Origin: Antedon bifida
Taxonomy: Eukaryota; Echinodermata; Crinoidea; Comatulida; Antedonidae
Reading direction: 5' to 3'
NCBI GenBank assembly: GCA_963402885.1
Contig: OY727097.1
Coordinates: 18,042,001 to 18,106,000 of the forward strand
DNA length: 64,000 nucleotides
Shown: positions 61,701-64,000 of the stretch, piece by piece
Layout of the letters: every line of letters starts with the position of its first letter
Numbering within the stretch: position 1 is the stretch's first letter
Notes under the pieces: generated by a model
Databases searched by the model: none
Told to the model about the DNA's origin: nothing
Seen by the model: only the letters and a program-made list of their open reading frames with translations
Program-made: the position numbers and the translations under genes

Positions 61701-64000
61701 TAAAAAGTAGTTTTTAAATTTCTTTAGTCAAAGTTATACAAATTTGAAAGAGCGCGCATTGCGCTTCTACGTGCCAAATTTTCTTCCAATTCTTATATTT
61801 ATTTGCTTAATTCATTATATTTCGAAAGGTGTCAACTTCAAGTTTATTTTGATAATTCCATCATACCAAAAAATTAGAACATGATGTGTGTCCCGTAATT
61901 TCACCTATGCTACACTGTATATAGATATACAGTATATACTGTACATATTGTATATGGCATATAATAGGCACAACTCAGCAGCACTATAAGCGTATAATAG
62001 GATGGCATACATTACATCAACATTTTCCGATCGTATGTTAACATACGTGTATGTTTAAAAAAAATTAATTTCGGTAAAATGATAAAAATGATCACCTATA
62101 ATTCGTCAAAGTGACGAATTAAATTCTAGTTGTTGTTTTTGTTATTATTCTTTCTGTACACTTTTGTGTAACAATTATCTCAAAAAGTTGAATAGCAATG
62201 ATCACAAAAATTGTACAATGTCTTTCAAATACTTTAACTTAACCATAATAAGCTTTTCAGTGTGATCACTCAACCGTGACGAAAATAATACGCGATTTTG
62301 TGAAATCACACTATCAACCATATCTCCATAATTCATTATCACATATCAATGAAATTCACTACACGTAAACTTCATGCCAAGGGTAAAAATATAAGCAAAT
62401 AAAAACTTGCGTGTTTCAAGGTCATGCGCGTGAAATCACGCATTAAAAATTTAAAAAGCTCAAAATTGAGTTTTGATCAAATTAGAGCATGAATTAGGCC
62501 ATTTGCGTGTTACAAAAAATTACTGCGCAAAAACACGTTTTTGCGCACACAAATTTTAAAAAGCATAAAAAATAAAATTTGATGTATACATCACATTCTA
62601 CTCAAGATCCTTAGTACATTCACCGATTTTGAGTCCATTCCGACTTAAAATAACGCTATACGAGCACATTAAAAATGACAAAATGCGCACATTAATTTCA
62701 CAAAAGTTCTGAAAATGGTGAAAAATAGGTCTTTTTTAAAATGAAAATAACTCTTCAGAATGCAAGATGACCCCCAATTTTGTTATCTTATTCGGGAAGC
62801 CATTGAGTTGTAGATATGAATTCATGTACACATTTGACGTACAAAATGTTGTGACGTCATCAAATGGCCACTTGAATTTAAAATTAAGTTTTTTTCTCTT
62901 TCGTCATATAATTATCACATTCAATAGAACGCATCTCTGTTATTTTGTGCCTGATTTTTGCTCAAATTTTAGTATGTGATTTCTCAAATAATTGGCTTTC
63001 TCATGACTTGCCACTATTTTCATTTTGATAACGTCATCACGCGTAAAACTTTGAATAACGTAGGTCGTGTAATTTTAACTTTGCTGTGAATTTAAATATC
63101 TTACAGCTGTTCAGAATTGAAGGTTACCTTGATTATTATAATTTATTATGAAAGCTAATGAAATGTAGATATGGATTCATATAAAAATCAAGCCTATCGG
63201 ATGTTGTGACTTTAACATATGGCCAGATGAAGTTAAAAAGTAGTTTTTTCATCTTTTTCGTCAAAGTTATACAAATTTCAAAGAGCGCACACAGCGCTTC
63301 TACGTGCCAGATTCTCTTCCAATTCTTATATTTATTTGCTCAATTCATAATCTTTCGAAATTGCCATTTTCGAATTTATTTTGATAATTCCATCATACGA
63401 AAAAAATTAGAACATGATATGTGTCCCGTGATTTCACCTATGCTACACTGTATATAGATATACAGTATATACTGTACATATTGTATATGGCATATAATAG
63501 GCACAACTCAGCACTATAAGCGTATAATAGGATGGTATACATCAACATTTTCTGATCGTATGTTAACGTACGTGCATGTTTAAAAAAAAATTAATTTCAG
63601 TAAAATGATCACCTATAATTCGTCAAAGTGACGAATTAAATTCTAGTATTTAAAATTGTACCTGTATCTGAACTTTAAAAATCTACTCTTGTATGGCCAA
63701 CAACTGTTTTCAATTGTTTTTTTCTTTTATAAGCAGATAGATGGTACACTACTACAGGTGATGAAAAGGCATGCCTATTGTGCGAGAAAGGATTTAGTGT
63801 TAATCCTGAACAAACAGACTGCTTGCAAAATGATATTGTTTACCTTGAATGGTCTTCATCGGCTACAATTTTACTAATTGTGTTTGTGATACTAGGAATG
63901 ATATTGGCCATAGGTTGTCTAACAGTATATATCAGGTATCGTAATACACCCACAATCAAAGCTACAAGTACTGAGCTAAGCTATGTCCTTGGTATCGGAG
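37038..64000 (+). CDS. Class C G-protein-coupled receptor, exons 1-8 (continues past window)
   Basis: Eight exons with matching phases encode about 693 residues: signal peptide (about 1-22), an atypical extension to about residue 154, then a venus-flytrap ligand-binding domain, a cysteine-rich domain and the first transmembrane helix. Matches include GDVIIGGLFPVH, LGYDIRDDCSDTSRAL, IPQISYSATAAEFS, PYFFRTVPSDKHQA, YGIEGREELE, TWIACDSWA, CPSGTYQK, CCWLCEPC and RYRNTPTIKATSTELSYVL. Residues that bind the amino-acid head group in metabotropic glutamate receptors appear kept (Ser in GKSS, Thr in YSAT, Tyr in NYGIEG, Asp in ACDSW). The distal glutamate-binding Arg and Lys do not. The MIYAI/LGY region aligns best with calcium-sensing receptors, so the ligand is probably an amino acid or cation other than glutamate; this is inference. 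The start ATG at 37038 has TAA in frame two codons upstream. The remaining six helices lie beyond 64000. Confidence 0.95.
37712..38340 (+). mobile_element. Truncated Helitron-like copy abutting the exon 1 donor
   Basis: Similarity to the element at 45854 (its inside, near 46070) begins about 6-12 bp after the exon 1 splice site, with ATTTTATGAATTT and TTGTATTGACACTT. It ends with GCGGATAACT, an imperfect TGTCA/TGACGAG stem and CTAG at 38337-38340. The 5' palindrome is missing and much of the middle is deleted. Confidence 0.7.
38525..38600. repeat. CGATCGGGA-type inverted words in receptor intron 1
   Basis: AGACGATCGGGA and TCCCGATCATCTTAC form an imperfect hairpin, followed by GTATCGTCTGATG and GGTCCCGATTGTGAC. 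It is related to the GC-rich hairpin at 18197. Confidence 0.5.
38819..38945 (+). CDS. Receptor exon 2
   Basis: 127 nt, phase 0 in and 1 out. Encodes QTLDFIDANSDEG ... VKTVGVVGTGKSSTSK ... VVSDLL, the ligand-pocket loop that is GPGSSS in mGluR1 and GATGSG in CaSR. Acceptor TTTAG, donor GTAAGT. Confidence 0.92.
39042..39083. repeat. 42-bp perfect palindrome, 2-nt loop
   Basis: AAGTTTAGTTTATTTTCAGC (39042-39061), CA, then its exact complement to 39083. It sits exactly at the 3' end of a minus-strand Helitron-like copy in receptor intron 2. Confidence 0.95.
39064..39850 (-). mobile_element. Inverted, decayed copy of the TATGCA-family Helitron-like element
   Basis: Read on the minus strand it matches about 21900-22716: tRNA-like module at 39411-39475, then TGCATATAACCTATAATTCG and a stem whose second arm is mutated (GTGACTATT), ending TTAG instead of CTAG. 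The 5' half is absent. Confidence 0.7.
40538..40854 (+). CDS. Receptor exon 3
   Basis: 317 nt, phase 1 in and 0 out. Encodes LFKIPQISYSATAAEFSKKS, PYFFRTVPSDKHQAHVM and KKYKWNLVDIIYSNDNYGIE, conserved lobe-1/lobe-2 hinge segments. The Thr (YSAT) and Tyr (NYG) that contact the amino-acid moiety in related receptors are present. Confidence 0.95.
40903..41622. mobile_element. Foldback MITE in receptor intron 3
   Basis: Nested inverted blocks: GAGAGAGTTTATT ... GATGGGCTGATTATGTAGAT (40907-40962) against its complement at 41563-41618, and TCAAGAGCCACACAGCTAAT (from 41106) against its complement ending about 41354. Nearly the whole 720 bp can fold on itself. A (CATT)n microsatellite at 41013-41040 lies in the left arm. 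No target duplication is clear. Confidence 0.8.
41727..41923 (+). CDS. Receptor exon 4
   Basis: 197 nt, phase 0 in and 2 out. Encodes VIFTFCGKNYISKILKEADK, TNKTWIACDSWANS and VVHGMLGVIPMSG; the Asp of ACDSW corresponds to the ligand-contacting Asp of mGluRs. The reverse open frame is a shadow. Confidence 0.94.
42081..42298 (+). CDS. Receptor exon 5
   Basis: 218 nt, phase 2 in and 1 out. Encodes YLLKINPYTNTNPFYKQTLE ... CSLSNSEKRQC and DIWSAFVMDSVYAFAYALDD. This helix carries a Lys (K409) that binds the glutamate side chain in mGluR1; here the aligned position is Trp, so glutamate itself is a less likely ligand. Confidence 0.94.
42299..42766. other. Receptor intron 5
   Basis: AT-rich intron sequence; no repeat end, RNA gene or second exon is apparent. 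Confidence 0.6.
42767..42888 (+). CDS. Receptor exon 6
   Basis: 122 nt, phase 1 in and 0 out. Encodes YIKNVSFKGVTKERFGFDNN and GDPYARYKIFNLQ, the conserved end of the flytrap domain (F..G..V.FD..GD....Y.I.N.Q). Confidence 0.94.
42986..43172 (+). CDS. Receptor exon 7: start of cysteine-rich domain
   Basis: 187 nt, phase 0 in and 1 out. Contains GRCSESCPSGTYQ and ACCWLCEPCQ, the first half of the nine-cysteine domain that couples the flytrap to the membrane bundle. The donor is CCAAG|GTGATC. The open frame reading past it is intron. It is followed by the 20.6-kb intron 7. Confidence 0.94.
43389..45457. repeat. 2-kb segment bounded by 29-bp inverted repeats
   Basis: ATATGTGTACAGCCACATCA plus AAACCAGGC at 43389-43417 is repeated inverted at 45429-45457. 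The interior holds a tandem repeat (about 44035-44430, unit near 175 bp, with GGTACCAGTATTTTATTTGT and GTTGAACCAGCACCTGGCCT). It also holds a TAGGCCTA cluster. It may be a non-autonomous DNA element whose true ends I could not fix. Confidence 0.45.
44625..44795. repeat. TAGGCCTA cluster in receptor intron 7
   Basis: Dense CTAGGCCTAGGCC, CTAGCTAGCTAGGCCTA and TAGTAGGCCTAGGCC words. Low-complexity and self-complementary, as at 18275. Confidence 0.8.
45854..47418 (+). mobile_element. Helitron-like element, GGTTATCC family
   Basis: 5' palindrome GGTTATCCGCAAC TTA GTTGCGGATAACC (45854-45882). The 3' end has GCGGATAACCC, the stem AACTCGTCA/TGACGAGTT and CTAG at 47415-47418. Sits in the T-rich tract behind the GATCACC palindrome at 45791. 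Confidence 0.85.
47429..49031 (+). mobile_element. Helitron-like element, GGTTTTCC family
   Basis: 5' palindrome GGTTTTCCGCAAC GAA GTTGCAGGAAAACC from 47429. The 3' end has GGCGGAAAACC, the stem AACTCGTCA/TGACGAGTT and CTAG at 49028-49031. The body resembles the minus-strand copy at 12698. A (CATCAT)n tract is at about 47480. Confidence 0.85.
49039..50680 (+). mobile_element. GATCACC-family element a, with two stacked 5' palindromes
   Basis: AGGTGATCATTTAG ... TGATCACCT occurs at 49039-49068 and again at 49094-49123, then the body and a CTAG end at 50677-50680. TGACGTCA lies at 49308, 49883 and 50059. The body is nearly identical to that at 53775-55278. Confidence 0.82.
50681..52239 (+). mobile_element. 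GATCACC-family element b, body and 3' end
   Basis: Follows the previous CTAG directly, without its own 5' palindrome; body begins near CTTTCTGTACAG. Its first half (ACGTAGGGTCATGCGCG) is shared with the copy ending at 60616. Confidence 0.78.
52240..53769 (+). mobile_element. GATCACC-family element c, body and 3' end
   Basis: Starts in a long T tract then CTTTCTGTACAC. The second half (GGAAGTTAATGAGTTG, CAAAATGGTATGACGTCATC, ACGGGGGTTACG) is shared with the second half of the copy ending at 60616. Confidence 0.78.
53770..55278 (+). mobile_element. GATCACC-family element d, near-duplicate of a
   Basis: Matches the body 49170-50680 almost base for base, including the word GCGCAAAAAAAATATTTTGC, at an offset of about 4.6 kb. 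It points to a recent duplication. Confidence 0.8.
55405..57619 (+). mobile_element. GGTTATCC-family element interrupted by a TTAA MITE
   Basis: 5' palindrome GGTTATCCGCAAC TTA GTTGCAGGATAACC from 55405, after two GATCACC palindromes (55287, 55350). The 3' end has GCGGATAACCC, the stem and CTAG at 57616-57619. Closely related to the element at 45854. A 625-bp MITE occupies 56266-56890. Confidence 0.83.
56266..56890. mobile_element. 625-bp MITE with TTAA target duplication
   Basis: Inverted ends AGACCCCTTCCCT and AGGGAAGGGGGCT, flanked by TTAA at 56262-56265 and 56891-56894. The paralogous element near 46700 is uninterrupted at this point, giving an empty-site reference. A TTAA target suggests piggyBac-type mobilisation; no transposase is encoded. 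It contains a TAGGCCTA cluster at about 56447-56480. Confidence 0.85.
57620..59124 (+). mobile_element. GATCACC-family element e, body and 3' end
   Basis: Begins after a CTTCTT tract. Shares GATGTATACATCACATTCTA with the last copy of the nest. CTAG end at 59121-59124. Confidence 0.78.
59125..60616 (+). mobile_element. GATCACC-family element f, mosaic copy
   Basis: The first half follows element b (50681) and the second half follows element c (52240). The changeover is near 59720-59740, where about 30 bp are also missing. CTAG end at 60613-60616. Confidence 0.78.
60617..62129 (+). mobile_element. GATCACC-family element g, body and 3' end
   Basis: No 5' palindrome of its own. CTAG end at 62126-62129. 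Chance open frames within it recur in sister copies. Confidence 0.78.
62130..63646 (+). mobile_element. GATCACC-family element h, last of the nest
   Basis: CTAG end at 63643-63646, only 111 bp before receptor exon 8. One of its CRE-type palindromes is degraded (GTGACGAAAATAA at about 62275). Confidence 0.78.
63758..64000 (+). CDS. Receptor exon 8 (partial): end of cysteine-rich domain and helix 1
   Basis: Acceptor CTACAG at 63752-63757, phase 1. Encodes DEKACLLCEKGFSVNPEQTD C, then helix 1 (ATILLIVFVILGMILAIGC) and the first intracellular loop RYRNTPTIKATSTELSYVL. Relative to mGluR1 about four residues are missing at the exon 7/8 junction of the cysteine-rich domain, though all expected cysteines are present. 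The exon runs off the window. Confidence 0.94.

Larger units (their letters stand above)
45721..63646 (+). mobile_element. 17.9-kb nest of Helitron-like elements in receptor intron 7
   Basis: All elements point the same way as the gene. Six GATCACC-type 5' palindromes start at 45721, 45791, 49039, 49094, 55287 and 55350. Eight matching 3' ends, with stem AATTCGTCA/TGACGAATT then CTAG, end at 50680, 52239, 53769, 55278, 59124, 60616, 62129 and 63646. Three elements of other families (45854, 47429, 55405) are inserted among them. Bodies are about 1.5 kb, start near CTTTCTGTACAC TTTTTGTG, and carry TGACGTCA palindromes and a dyad ACTGTATATAGATATACAGT near the 3' end. None encodes a Rep or helicase. 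Confidence 0.88.

Overview
The window is AT-rich animal nuclear DNA. Both genes are split by GT-AG introns, LINE, hAT and Helitron-type mobile DNA is abundant, and clusters of the palindromic motif TAGGCCTA are scattered through it. Such clusters are common in echinoderm and hemichordate genomes, so a marine deuterostome is my best guess; I cannot name a species. About nine tenths of the window is non-coding, and most open frames in it are chance frames inside repeats.

Two genes lie divergently, about 25 kb apart. On the minus strand (11594 down to 1702, running off the left edge) are the first ten coding exons of mitochondrial intermediate peptidase (MIPEP), about 488 residues up to just before the zinc-binding HExxH helix. 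On the plus strand (37038 to the right edge) are eight exons of a class C G-protein-coupled receptor related to calcium-sensing and metabotropic glutamate receptors: signal peptide, an unusually long N-terminal extension, the venus-flytrap domain, a cysteine-rich domain and the first membrane helix. All exon phases join correctly in both genes.

Layout. 1-11.6 kb: MIPEP exons, with a 57-bp minisatellite (3.5-4.2 kb) and a canonical Helitron (8065-9577) nested in an element with inverted ends. 12-16 kb: minus-strand Helitron-like copies. 16-24 kb: a CACAAATGTG tandem repeat, a decayed hAT transposon, LINE fragments, a nested pair of Helitron-like elements carrying tRNA-like modules, and a separate tRNA-like locus. 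25.8-33.6 kb: a 7.8-kb structure with 2.1-kb inverted arms, subterminal tandem repeats and tRNA-Val-like copies. 33.7-36.8 kb: a 3.1-kb foldback transposon with a clean 10-bp target duplication. 37-64 kb: the receptor gene, whose intron 7 (20.6 kb) is mostly a dense array of Helitron-like elements inserted into one another.

The most notable observation concerns the Helitron-like families. All end in a hairpin followed by CTAG-T, but each family has its own 5' terminal palindrome, and the same family-specific word reappears just before the 3' hairpin. The two ends therefore covary across at least five families. This resembles the asymmetric terminal inverted repeats of Helentrons and suggests end-to-end recognition. 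Many copies sit inside the T-rich tract just behind another copy's 5' end, and the intron copies carry repeated TGACGTCA (CRE-type) palindromes.
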